From: Aquabacterium soli
GTDB taxonomy: Bacteria; Pseudomonadota; Gammaproteobacteria; Burkholderiales; Burkholderiaceae_C
NCBI RefSeq assembly: GCF_003933735.1
Contig: NZ_RSED01000002.1
Location: 248,001 to 312,000 of the forward strand
Length of the DNA: 64,000 nucleotides
Reading direction: 5' to 3'
Every line of letters starts with the position of its first letter. The first letter of the stretch is position 1. This document shows, in pieces, positions 10,417 through 20,652 of this stretch. A program made the translations under genes and the position numbers. Below the pieces are notes generated by a model, which had not been told where the DNA came from, did no database searches, and saw nothing but the letters and a program-made list of their open reading frames with translations.

Positions 10417-11478
10417 ATGAAGCGGAATCCCTACTTCGATCCCACCAAGCCTCACCACCGCCCGGGTGGCTTCCAGAACAACTACCTGGAGTTCCGGGAG
10501 AAGCGCTGGCACGAACTGCTGCGCTGGCGCTGGGGAGCCTGGCGCAAAGGCGAACCCAAGCCCCCGAAAGACTCCATACCGGTGGTGGAGCCGGACCTGG
10601 CCTTCATCCACGCCAACGCGAAGGCCGGCATGGCCATGGCACCGGCCATCACCTGGGTGGGGCACATCACCGTGCTGGCTCAGATCGGCGGCTTGAACTT
10701 CCTGACCGACCCGGTGTTCTCTGAACGCTGCTTCCCTGTGCAATGGGCGGGCCCGCGCCGCCACACGCCGCCGGGCCTTCGACTGGCGCAGTTGCCTCAC
10801 ATCGACGTGGTGCTGCTGTCCCACAACCACTACGACCACATGGACGAGGGTTCGCTGCTCGCGCTGGCGAAGCAGGCCGGTGGCCCGCCCATGTTCATCA
10901 CGCCCTTGGGCCACAAGGCCTGGTTCGAGCGTCATGGCATCCATGGCGTGATCGAGCTGGACTGGTGGGACCGCCACATGATCCACGCCACCGAGCAGAA
11001 CGCCCGCATCCCCATCGTGCTGACACCGGCCCAGCACTGGTCGGCCCGCACCGCAACGGACGCGCTGCGCAGCCTGTGGGGCGGCTTTGCCGTGCTGTCA
11101 CCGGATTGCCACCTCTTCTTCGCGGGAGACACCGCCTACTCGAAGGATTTTGCAGACATCCGCCAGCACTTCGCCATCGACCACGCGCCCGGCCTGGGTG
11201 GCGGCTTCGACATCGCCCTGCTGCCCATCGGCGCCTATGAGCCGCGCTGGTTCATGAGGGATCAGCACTGCAACCCGGCCGAATCTGTGCAGATCTTCAA
11301 GGACCTGGGCGCCAAGCAGGCGCTGGGCGTGCACTGGGGCACTTTCCAGCTCACCGACGAAGCACTGGACGAACCGCCACGGGCATTGAAAAAAGCGCTG
11401 GCCGCCGCAAGGGTCGGCGAGCAGCGCTTCTTCGTGCTGCCGGTGGGCGGCACTCGGCGTCTGACACCTAGGCTGTAG
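10417..11478 (+). CDS. Metallo-beta-lactamase-fold hydrolase, NAPE-PLD/UlaG-like
   Basis: A 353-residue protein with the metal motif H136-N-H138-Y-D140-H141, further ligand-region segments TPAQHWSART and FAGDTAYSKDF, and a late HWGTF histidine. The opening MKRNPYFDPTKPHHRPGGFQNNY is typical of bacterial proteins related to N-acyl-phosphatidylethanolamine phospholipase D. Substrate is not known; a lipid phosphodiester is possible. No signal peptide. The ATG at 10417 fits family N-termini; 10408 is an alternative. There is no Shine-Dalgarno, but TACGAT stands at 10404-10409. Its last 11 bases overlap the end of the convergent PEP-CTERM gene. Confidence 0.85.
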   Translation: MKRNPYFDPTKPHHRPGGFQNNYLEFREKRWHELLRWRWGAWRKGEPKPPKDSIPVVEPDLAFIHANAKAGMAMAPAITWVGHITVLAQIGGLNFLTDPVFSERCFPVQWAGPRRHTPPGLRLAQLPHIDVVLLSHNHYDHMDEGSLLALAKQAGGPPMFITPLGHKAWFERHGIHGVIELDWWDRHMIHATEQNARIPIVLTPAQHWSARTATDALRSLWGGFAVLSPDCHLFFAGDTAYSKDFADIRQHFAIDHAPGLGGGFDIALLPIGAYEPRWFMRDQHCNPAESVQIFKDLGAKQALGVHWGTFQLTDEALDEPPRALKKALAAARVGEQRFFVLPVGGTRRLTPRL

Positions 11479-12400
11479 CGCTCTTGGCGCGGCGCTGACG
11501 CGCCAGAGCCCAGCCGCCCAGCAACAGCCCCTGAAGCATCAGCACGTAAGAGGCCGGCTCCGGCACAGGCGTGGTGGCCGAGCCCGTCACCGACGCGCTC
11601 AGGTAGAACGCTGCGGACTGCGTCAGGCCACTCGAATTGCTGAACACGCTGCGCAGCACACCTGACTCCTCAAGGAACTGCTCCGTGGAGGGTGTTGTCG
11701 TGTACACCGGCACCGAATACCCGAGCAAAGGGTCGTAAACGTAGACGTACGAGGTGGTTCCACCTTGCGCCACGGCCTGCAGAGAGCGGGTCTCAACGCC
11801 GTTGTAGCTGGCACTGACGGAACTGCCTGTGTAGTTGTAGCTCAGCGATGAAGTGACGGTGGCCTTGGCCGACTCGGTCGAGCAGTTGTAGTAATAACTG
11901 CAGGCCGAAGGATTGTTGGCCGAGGCCTTGAGGTCGTACTGCGAGTCAATCAACAGCAGGGTGTTGGCGGACAGCGACAGGTTGACCGGCGCACCGTAAT
12001 AGTAGTTGCTGGGCGAGCCCGTGGACACCGACGCATTGAAGGAGGTCGAAGGACCATTGGCAACGCCGCTGACGGCCAGCACCTCCTCACCAATCACCCC
12101 GTGGGCATTGGCGTTGGTCAACGAAACCCACTCATCACGGGAGAAACTGAATGTGCCAGAGCGGGTTGACGAGACACCTTCGGAGGCTCCTTGTGCGGTA
12201 TCGATCGCATTCAGGGCGAAGCTGGTGGAACCAATGGCGTTGGTGAAGCTGAAAGACGCTTCCACACCATCGGTGGGATTCAGATCGATCAGCGTGAATG
12301 TCAGTCCGGTCAGGCTGGCAGACGCCTGAGAACCGGCTTGGGCGGTAGAGACGGACAGGGCAGCCATGATGACCATCATGGCCGAGTGCAGACGCGGCAT
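11468..12400 (-). CDS. PEP-CTERM sorting domain protein
   Basis: A 310-residue exported protein rich in Ser, Thr, Ala and Tyr. A Sec signal peptide covers about residues 1-22 (ends STAQA). The C-terminus has VPEPAS, a hydrophobic helix (YVLMLQGLLLGGWALA) and a basic RQRR tail: the tripartite PEP-CTERM signal that exosortase (EpsH) cleaves. The middle has no recognised fold; two cysteines flank a tyrosine cluster (CSYYYNC). I chose 12400 because AAGGGAG precedes it and the signal peptide then begins MPRLHS. No exosortase or polysaccharide genes are in this window. The gene is somewhat less GC-rich than its neighbours. Confidence 0.86.
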   Translation of the reverse strand: MPRLHSAMMVIMAALSVSTAQAGSQASASLTGLTFTLIDLNPTDGVEASFSFTNAIGSTSFALNAIDTAQGASEGVSSTRSGTFSFSRDEWVSLTNANAHGVIGEEVLAVSGVANGPSTSFNASVSTGSPSNYYYGAPVNLSLSANTLLLIDSQYDLKASANNPSACSYYYNCSTESAKATVTSSLSYNYTGSSVSASYNGVETRSLQAVAQGGTTSYVYVYDPLLGYSVPVYTTTPSTEQFLEESGVLRSVFSNSSGLTQSAAFYLSASVTGSATTPVPEPASYVLMLQGLLLGGWALARQRRAKSATA

Positions 12401-12471
12401 GAGACTCCCTTGTTGTGGACGCTGGCGGGTGCCAGCGTTCACATTCTGCCAAAACTGAGCACGTTTGGTAA

Positions 12472-12503
12472 CAAAAAGAGTCCCCTACCCTCTGTCTGAG
12501 GGT
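12472..12503 (-). terminator. Candidate terminator after clpB
   Basis: On the minus strand a stem accctc/gagggt with a 5-base loop lies about 20 bases after the clpB stop, and five T's follow about 9 bases later. The gap between stem and T-run makes it weaker than a standard terminator. Confidence 0.45.
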
Positions 12504-12523
12504 GGCTCACCACAGTGGCAGCG

Positions 12524-15118
<2,595 letters not shown>

Positions 15119-15192
15119 AGGGGCTCCTGGGGCGGCCGGTGGGCTTGCCTATGGTGCCCGGGAGGCCGCGATGGATATTGAACTACCGACTG

Positions 15193-15220
15193 AAATGGGC
15201 CCGAGGCGGGGGATTTCAAG
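15193..15220 (-). promoter_or_regulatory. Heat-shock (sigma-32) promoter of clpB
   Basis: On the minus strand CTTGAAA (15220-15214), then 13 bases, then GCCCATTT (15200-15193). The RpoH consensus is CTTGAAA and CCCCATNT with 11-16 bases between, so only one base departs from it. The expected start of transcription is near 15185, giving a leader of about 67 bases. Confidence 0.8.
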
Positions 15221-15240
15221 GGGCAGCGCGCCCCCAGCCG

Positions 15241-16407
15241 TCAGCCCTCGGCGAACTCGACCCGGTTGCGCCCATTGTTCTTGGCCACGTACAGCCGCCC
15301 GTCCGCCTTGGCCAGGTCTTCCTCCAGCGAGGTGGACGCCTGGTGGAAGCTCACGCCGATGCTGATCGTGATCCGGATGGGGCCCACCTTGGTTTCGCAG
15401 GGGTGCGTCTCGACCGCCTTGCGAAGGCGCTCGGCCACCCCGTAGGCCTCCTGGGCGCTCTTGACCGGCAGCAGCACGGTGAACTCCTCGCCGCCATAGC
15501 GGGCCAGCAGGGCGTCATCGCGCAGCCGGTCGCGTATCACCTGGGTCACATGCCGCAGCACGTCATCGCCGATCAGGTGCCCGTAGCGGTCATTGACCGC
15601 CTTGAAATGGTCCAGGTCCATCATCAGCACCGCGATCTGGCTGCTCTGGTGCTGCTGGATGGCCAGCATGCGCTCACCCAGCTCGCGCAGGCCCCTGCGC
15701 GACAAGGCACCCGTCAGGTCATCGGACAAGGCCCTCGCCCGCAACTGCTGGCTCAGGCGCGCGTTGATCGTCGAGAACGCCAGCGCTGCCACGGCCAGCG
15801 GCAGCAGCGCCACACCGATGCCACTGACCGGCCGCAGCCACACCGGCCCATGCAGCCAGTCGGGCGGGTAAGGCCCGGGCACCGTGAACGCGTGGTAGGC
15901 CACCACCAGCCAGTGCAGCGCGAAGGCCAGCGCCACGCCCATCAGGCTCAGTTCGCTGATGTGCCCGCGCACGCTGCTCATGATCAGCCAGCCCTGGTCC
16001 ACCGCCATCGCCACACTCAACACCGCGAAGATCACGGCCACGGCCCGCACGTACTCGGCCTCGGGCAGCAGGGCAGCCGCCCACAGCAGAGCCCCCACCA
16101 CCAGCGTGAGGCCGGCGCCCAGGTAAGGGTGCGTGCGGCGGCCGTTGAGCTGGCGAAAGGCCCAGGCGATCAGGCACACGCCCATGCCGGCAAAGCCAAT
16201 CAAGGCCTTGGTCAAGGCGGGCACCTGGGGGGGCGGCGCAAACAGGATGATCGACATCACCGACAGCGCGGCAAAGGCCCACCGGTAGATGTTCAGGGTC
16301 TGCAGCAGGCGGGGCTGGTCGGTCTGGATGAAGCTCATCAGCCCCAGGCCCACTACCGAGCCGATGCCCGCCACCGCATAGCAAGTAAGGATGTCTACGA
16401 CCAGCAT
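15241..16407 (-). CDS. Membrane diguanylate cyclase with altered I-site
   Basis: A 388-residue protein. Residues 1 to about 205 form six or seven membrane helices, then a linker and a GGDEF domain (about 220-385). The active site is GGEEF from residue 305, so cyclic di-GMP synthesis is expected. At the inhibitory-site position the sequence is RDDA instead of RxxD, so product inhibition may be lost. The sensor has no family I can name. It lies between crcB and clpB on the same strand; 122 bases separate it from clpB, which has its own promoter. The ribosome site at the ATG is weak. Confidence 0.88.
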   Translation of the reverse strand: MLVVDILTCYAVAGIGSVVGLGLMSFIQTDQPRLLQTLNIYRWAFAALSVMSIILFAPPPQVPALTKALIGFAGMGVCLIAWAFRQLNGRRTHPYLGAGLTLVVGALLWAAALLPEAEYVRAVAVIFAVLSVAMAVDQGWLIMSSVRGHISELSLMGVALAFALHWLVVAYHAFTVPGPYPPDWLHGPVWLRPVSGIGVALLPLAVAALAFSTINARLSQQLRARALSDDLTGALSRRGLRELGERMLAIQQHQSSQIAVLMMDLDHFKAVNDRYGHLIGDDVLRHVTQVIRDRLRDDALLARYGGEEFTVLLPVKSAQEAYGVAERLRKAVETHPCETKVGPIRITISIGVSFHQASTSLEEDLAKADGRLYVAKNNGRNRVEFAEG

Positions 16408-16558
16408 GCCCGCACTTTTTGTTGCCGCCTGTCCTGTCAGGTTGGACTATGCCTCACATCTTGCGCACACGCACCACAATGCACCATGCGGAAATATCGG
16501 TAGATGGGAGGGTGGCGGCGCGTGCTTGGATGCTTGCGCCCGATCGCACTCTGACCGG

Positions 16559-16939
16559 TCAGCCGAGCCAGCCGCGTGCCAGCCTGGCGCCCAGTGCCGC
16601 ACAGGCCAGGGCGCCCACCACATGCAGCAGCGTGTGGGCCAGGGCCAGGGGCCACCGCCCTCGTTCCAGCAGCGCCAGCGATTCCATCGAGAAGGACGAG
16701 AAGGTGGTCAGCCCACCAAGGAAGCCTGTCACCAGCAGCAGACGGGCCGCCTCGTTGGGCTGGCGCCCGAACACCACATAGGCCGCCCCCGCCAGCAGCC
16801 CGCCGATCAGGTTGACCGCCAGCGTGCCCAACGGGAAGCCCATCCACAGCGGATTGATCCACACAGCCGCCAGCCAGCGGGCCCAGGCGCCCACCATGGC
16901 CCCCGCTGCCACGTACAACGCGAACCACAGAGAAATCAC
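16559..16939 (-). CDS. crcB: Fluoride channel CrcB/Fluc
   Basis: A 126-residue inner-membrane protein with four helices that exports fluoride as a dimer. Seen: GAMVGAWARW at the start, GFPLGTLAVNLIGG (the Asn in TM2), and TGFLGGLTTFSSFS (TM3 with the phenylalanine/Thr-Ser track). I chose a GTG start at 16939: it overlaps the moaE stop in a GTGA junction, GGGAG precedes it by 7 bases, and the sequence upstream is out-of-frame moaE. It is thus translated with the molybdopterin genes. No fluoride riboswitch is seen, so control by fluoride is not supported. Confidence 0.92.
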   Translation of the reverse strand: MISLWFALYVAAGAMVGAWARWLAAVWINPLWMGFPLGTLAVNLIGGLLAGAAYVVFGRQPNEAARLLLVTGFLGGLTTFSSFSMESLALLERGRWPLALAHTLLHVVGALACAALGARLARGWLG

Positions 16940-17502
16940 GCCTTGCTCCCTTGGCCTTGACCTTCGGCATCGGGGCCACCCGCTGCGTTCGGCACGGCGC
17001 CCGGGACCTCGCCCCAGCGCGCCAGCGCGGCATCGTCCTGCTCGCGCGCATCCACCCACTGGGCGCCCTGCGCAGACACTTCCTTCTTCCAGAAAGGAGC
17101 CTGGGTCTTGAGCCAATCCATGAGGAACTCGCAGCCCTGGAAAGCCGCACGCCGGTGCGGCGCGCTCACGGCCACCAGCACGATCTGATCACCCAGGGCC
17201 AGCGGCCCGACGCGGTGGATCACGCGTACGCCGCGCAACCCGAACCGGCGGATGCCCTCGTCGACCATGGCCTCGATGCTGCGCTCGGTCATGCCCGGGT
17301 AGTGCTCCAGCACCAGGCCGGACGTGGGCGCGGCAGCAGCCCCATCAAGCGCCCACTCGCGCACCGTGCCCACAAAACTTGCCACGGCGCCAATGCCCGT
17401 GTCTCCCTCACGCAAAGCGGCCACCTCGTTGCCCAGGTCGAAATCGGCCTCCTGCACGGCCACATGGCGGTGCGGGATGTGTGCTGGCGGGGGCCCGGCC
17501 AC
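16936..17502 (-). CDS. moaE: Molybdopterin synthase catalytic subunit
   Basis: A 188-residue protein. MoaE, with thiocarboxylated MoaD, inserts sulfur into cyclic pyranopterin to make molybdopterin. Family features: GAVASFVGTVR near residue 38, EHYPGMTE, a VIHRVGPLALGDQIVLV strand, HRRAAFQGCEFLMDWLK, and the lysine pair in PFWKKE. It is about 35 residues longer than usual because of an Ala/Gly/Gln-rich C-terminal tail. It lies 2 bases after moaD and overlaps crcB by 4 bases, so the genes are co-translated. Confidence 0.93.
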   Translation of the reverse strand: MAGPPPAHIPHRHVAVQEADFDLGNEVAALREGDTGIGAVASFVGTVREWALDGAAAAPTSGLVLEHYPGMTERSIEAMVDEGIRRFGLRGVRVIHRVGPLALGDQIVLVAVSAPHRRAAFQGCEFLMDWLKTQAPFWKKEVSAQGAQWVDAREQDDAALARWGEVPGAVPNAAGGPDAEGQGQGSKA

Positions 17503-17504
17503 CG

Positions 17505-17768
17505 TCAGCCCCCGGTCACCGGCGGGAAGAAGGCCACCTCGGCCCCGTCGTACAGCGCCTCGTCAGCGCCGCACATCACCTGGTCGCAGGCCGTGCGCAC
17601 GGCCTGCTCGTGGCTGAGCGCCGCGCCATGCCTCGGCGAGCGCGCCGCCAGCCAGTCGCGCAGGGCGCCCACGGTGGCCGGGCCATCCGCCTCGAAGGAC
17701 AGGTCCTCGCCCGGACCCAAGGCTTCACGCACCTTGGCGAAATAACGCACGGAAATCTTCATGATCAT
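17505..17768 (-). CDS. moaD: Molybdopterin synthase sulfur carrier subunit
   Basis: An 87-residue ubiquitin-fold protein ending in the obligatory GG (FFPPVTGG), whose terminal glycine is activated by MoeB and carries the sulfur used by MoaE. It opens MKISVRYFAKVREALG after a possible two-codon extension: ATG 17768 directly follows the moeA stop, and ATG 17762 is an alternative start. The tight spacing with moeA and moaE shows one operon. Confidence 0.92.
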   Translation of the reverse strand: MIMKISVRYFAKVREALGPGEDLSFEADGPATVGALRDWLAARSPRHGAALSHEQAVRTACDQVMCGADEALYDGAEVAFFPPVTGG

Positions 17769-19037
17769 TCAGCCCTGGGTCTGGGTGCCCGAAGGCTGCA
17801 GCCATTGTGCCAAGGGCACGAAGGGCACGGTGTCGCCTGCGGCCACGGTCTGGCCCGGGTGCAGGTCGATCAGGCCGCCCGCCCAGGCGGCCGAGGTAAG
17901 CACGCCCGAGCCCTGGTGCGGGAACAGGCTCAGGCCGCCCTGCTCGTTCAGGCGCGCGCGCAGGAACTCGCGGCGCTTGTCAGGCCGTGCCCAGGTGAAG
18001 TCGGCACGCAAGGGCAGCGCGCGCGGCAAGGTCCAGGCCTCGCCGGCCAGCACGCCCAGCACGGGGCGCACCAGCAACAGGAAGGTCACGAAGCTGGCCA
18101 CCGGGTTGCCCGGCAGGCCCATGTACAGCGCGCGGGTGCCGTCATCTCGGTTCAGCCAGCCCAGCACGAAGGGCTTGCCCGGCTTGATGGCCAGGGCCCA
18201 GAAATCCAGCCCGCCTTCGGCCTGCACGGCAGCGCGCAGGTGGTCTTCTTCGCCCACCGACACGCCGCCACTGGTGATGACCAGGTCGTGGTGGCGCGCC
18301 GCCTCGCGCAGCGCGTCGCGGGTGGCCTGCAAATCGTCGGGCACCACCCCCAGGTCACTGCCCTGCGCGCCGATGGCCTGCACCAGGCCGCGCAGGGTAT
18401 GGCGGTTGCTGTTGTAGATGGCGCCCGCCGGCAATGGCTGGCCGGGCATGACCAGTTCGCTGCCGGTGGTGAGCACGCCCACACGAGGGCGACGGAACAC
18501 CTGGAGCGATTCGGCGCCCACGGAGGCGGCCACGCCCAGCGCGGCCGGCCCCAGGCGAAGACCGGCGGACAGCACGGTCTGCCCGGTGGCGATGTCCTCG
18601 CCCCGGCGGCGGATGTTCTGGCCTGGCTCGACGGGCTGGCTGAATCCAACGCGGCCGTCGTCACCCACCGTGGCCTGCTCCTGCATCACCACCGCATCGG
18701 CGCCTTCGGGCACGGGTGCGCCGGTGAAAATACGGGCGCAGGTGCCTGGTGGCAAGGCCGCACCAATCTCGCCTGCGGCGATGCGCTGTGCCTGCGGCAA
18801 GGGCTGGCCCACCTCGGCCGTGCGCACGGCATAGCCGTCCATCGCGCTGTTGTCCAGCGGAGGCACATCCACGGCGGACACCACATCCTGCGCCAGCACC
18901 CGGCCCAGGGCATCGAAGCTGGCAACGGATTCCTGAGGCAGGCCGGCACCGCCGCCGATCGCCTTCACATGCTGCTCTGCAACGAGCTGAAGACGCGACC
19001 AGGCCTCGTCCAGGGGCATCAGCGGTTTGAAAGCCAT
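17769..19037 (-). CDS. moeA: Molybdopterin molybdenumtransferase MoeA
   Basis: A 422-residue enzyme that puts molybdate into adenylated molybdopterin. Features: N-terminal region with DVVSAVDVPPLDNSAMDGYA, RIFTGAPVPEGADAVV, RRRGEDI, VGVLTTGSELV, the MoCF-like GGVSVGEEDH segment and a C-terminal GLIDLHPGQTV domain. I start at 19037 (MAFKPL), after a GGGGGTG ribosome-site region; the longer frame from 19061 begins only 17 bases after the thrC stop. It continues the hom-thrC transcript. Confidence 0.94.
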   Translation of the reverse strand: MAFKPLMPLDEAWSRLQLVAEQHVKAIGGGAGLPQESVASFDALGRVLAQDVVSAVDVPPLDNSAMDGYAVRTAEVGQPLPQAQRIAAGEIGAALPPGTCARIFTGAPVPEGADAVVMQEQATVGDDGRVGFSQPVEPGQNIRRRGEDIATGQTVLSAGLRLGPAALGVAASVGAESLQVFRRPRVGVLTTGSELVMPGQPLPAGAIYNSNRHTLRGLVQAIGAQGSDLGVVPDDLQATRDALREAARHHDLVITSGGVSVGEEDHLRAAVQAEGGLDFWALAIKPGKPFVLGWLNRDDGTRALYMGLPGNPVASFVTFLLLVRPVLGVLAGEAWTLPRALPLRADFTWARPDKRREFLRARLNEQGGLSLFPHQGSGVLTSAAWAGGLIDLHPGQTVAAGDTVPFVPLAQWLQPSGTQTQG

Positions 19038-19078
19038 CGTCACGTCACCCCCGTGGAGCAAGAAAGCTCAGCCTGCTG

Positions 19079-20500
19079 TCAGTCGTTGCAATGCTGGACG
19101 ATGTAGTCCTTGATCACCTTCGCGTCGGCCGGCACTACGGTGAAGCGCTTGGGCAGCGATTCCAGGCCCTCCAGTCCGGCGATCCAGAAGGGGCGCGCAG
19201 GCTTCTGGCCGGTGGCCTCGACGATCGTCTCTTCGAACTTGGCCGGCAGCGCCGTCTCCAGCACGATCATGCGCACGGTGGGATCGAGATGATCTCGGGC
19301 CACCTTCAGGCCGTCGGCCGTGTGGGTGTCGATCATCGCGCCGAAGCGCTCAAAGGTATCGCGGATGGTGGCCAGGCGGTCAGCGTGCGTGCTGGTGCCA
19401 GACACGAACCCGTAAGCTGGCACCTTGGCGAACTCGTCGGCAGCCACGGTGAACAGACCGCGCTGCTCCACCTCGTCCTTGAACAAGGCCTTGGTGCGCG
19501 CACCGTCACGGCCCAACAGATCGAAGATGAAGCGTTCGAAGTTCGAGGCCTTGGAAATGTCCATCGAAGGCGACGAGGTCTCGAAGGTCTCGGCGCTGCC
19601 ACGCACGCGGTAATTGCCGGTGCGGAAGAACTCGTCGAGCACGTTGTTCTCGTTGGTGGCCACCACCAGCTTGTCGATGGGCAGGCCCATCATGCGGGCC
19701 ACGTGGCCTGCGCAGACGTTGCCGAAGTTGCCCGAGGGCACCGTGAAGCTGACCTTCTCGTCGTTCGATTTCGTGGCGTAGAAGTAGCCGGCGAAGTAGT
19801 ACACCACCTGGGCCAGCAGGCGCGCCCAGTTGATGGAGTTGACGGTGCCGATCTTGTACTGGCGCTTGAAGGCCAGGTCGTTGGACACGGCCTTGACGAT
19901 GTCCTGGCAGTCGTCGAACACGCCTTCGACCGTCAGGTTGTGGATGTTGGGATCCTGCAGGCTGAACATCTGGGCCTGCTGGAAGGCGCTCATGCGGCCG
20001 TGGGGGCTGAGCATGAACACGCGCACGCCCTTCTTGCCGCGCATGGCGTACTCGGCCGCGCTGCCGGTGTCGCCCGAGGTGGCGCCCAGGATGTTGAGCG
20101 TCTCGCCGCGGCGGCTCAGTTCGTACTCGAACAGGTTGCCCAGCAGCTGCATGGCCATGTCCTTGAAGGCCAGCGTAGGGCCGTTGGACAGGGCCTGCAG
20201 GGCCACACCCGGCTCCAGCAGCTTCAACGGGGTGATCTCGTCGAATCCGTAGGTGGCCTTGGTGTAGGTCTTGGCGGCGATGGCCTTGAGGTCGGCAGCC
20301 GGGATGTCGTCGATGTACAGCGACAGGATCTCGTAGGCCAGCTCGGCATAAGGCAGCCCGCGCCATTTGGCCAGCAGGGCCGCATCGACCTGCGGGTAGT
20401 GCACCGGCAGGTACAGCCCGCCATCGGGCGCCAGGCCTTCGAGCAGGATTTCAGAAAAACCACGTTCGGTCTGATCGCCGCGCGTCGAGATGTATTTCAT
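19079..20500 (-). CDS. thrC: Threonine synthase
   Basis: A 473-residue PLP enzyme turning O-phosphohomoserine into threonine, the last step of the pathway. The N-terminus MKYISTRGD is typical of the long proteobacterial class. The PLP lysine is K113 in GPTLAFKDMAMQ. TSGDTGSAAEYAMRGK and SGNFGNVCAGH are the phosphate-cup regions. It follows hom in the same direction, separated by 152 bases that contain a palindromic element, and precedes moeA. Confidence 0.96.
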   Translation of the reverse strand: MKYISTRGDQTERGFSEILLEGLAPDGGLYLPVHYPQVDAALLAKWRGLPYAELAYEILSLYIDDIPAADLKAIAAKTYTKATYGFDEITPLKLLEPGVALQALSNGPTLAFKDMAMQLLGNLFEYELSRRGETLNILGATSGDTGSAAEYAMRGKKGVRVFMLSPHGRMSAFQQAQMFSLQDPNIHNLTVEGVFDDCQDIVKAVSNDLAFKRQYKIGTVNSINWARLLAQVVYYFAGYFYATKSNDEKVSFTVPSGNFGNVCAGHVARMMGLPIDKLVVATNENNVLDEFFRTGNYRVRGSAETFETSSPSMDISKASNFERFIFDLLGRDGARTKALFKDEVEQRGLFTVAADEFAKVPAYGFVSGTSTHADRLATIRDTFERFGAMIDTHTADGLKVARDHLDPTVRMIVLETALPAKFEETIVEATGQKPARPFWIAGLEGLESLPKRFTVVPADAKVIKDYIVQHCND

Positions 20501-20607
20501 GTCAGTTCCTTACGGAAAGCATCGCAGCAATGCACATGCCCGCCAAATACCCCCACACGATCGATCCAGCAGACACCAAGGATCCGGCTCTGCCTGTCCA
20601 ATGGTGT

Positions 20608-20645
20608 CGCCCCCTTGAGGGGGCGCGCGAAGCGCGTAGGGGGTG
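20608..20645. repeat. REP-like palindromic element between hom and thrC
   Basis: A 7-bp stem cgccccc/gggggcg with a TTGA loop, directly followed by a second small palindrome (gcgc-gaa-gcgc) and then GTAGGGGGTGGG. Elements of this shape occur dispersed between genes in related Burkholderiales as I recall them. Only this full copy is in the window. It would form a strong RNA structure between the two coding regions. Confidence 0.5.
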
Positions 20646-20652
20646 GGTCACA

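Noticed and set aside
16940..17000. Fluoride riboswitch for crcB
   Set aside because: The sequence upstream of crcB is moaE coding sequence; there is no room for the conserved structure.
16559..17116. A 185-residue version of crcB
   Set aside because: The first 59 residues are out-of-frame moaE. The GTG at 16939 has a ribosome site and a GTGA overlap.
19038..19078. Molybdenum cofactor riboswitch before moeA
   Set aside because: Only 41 bases separate thrC and moeA, too short for the Moco element.
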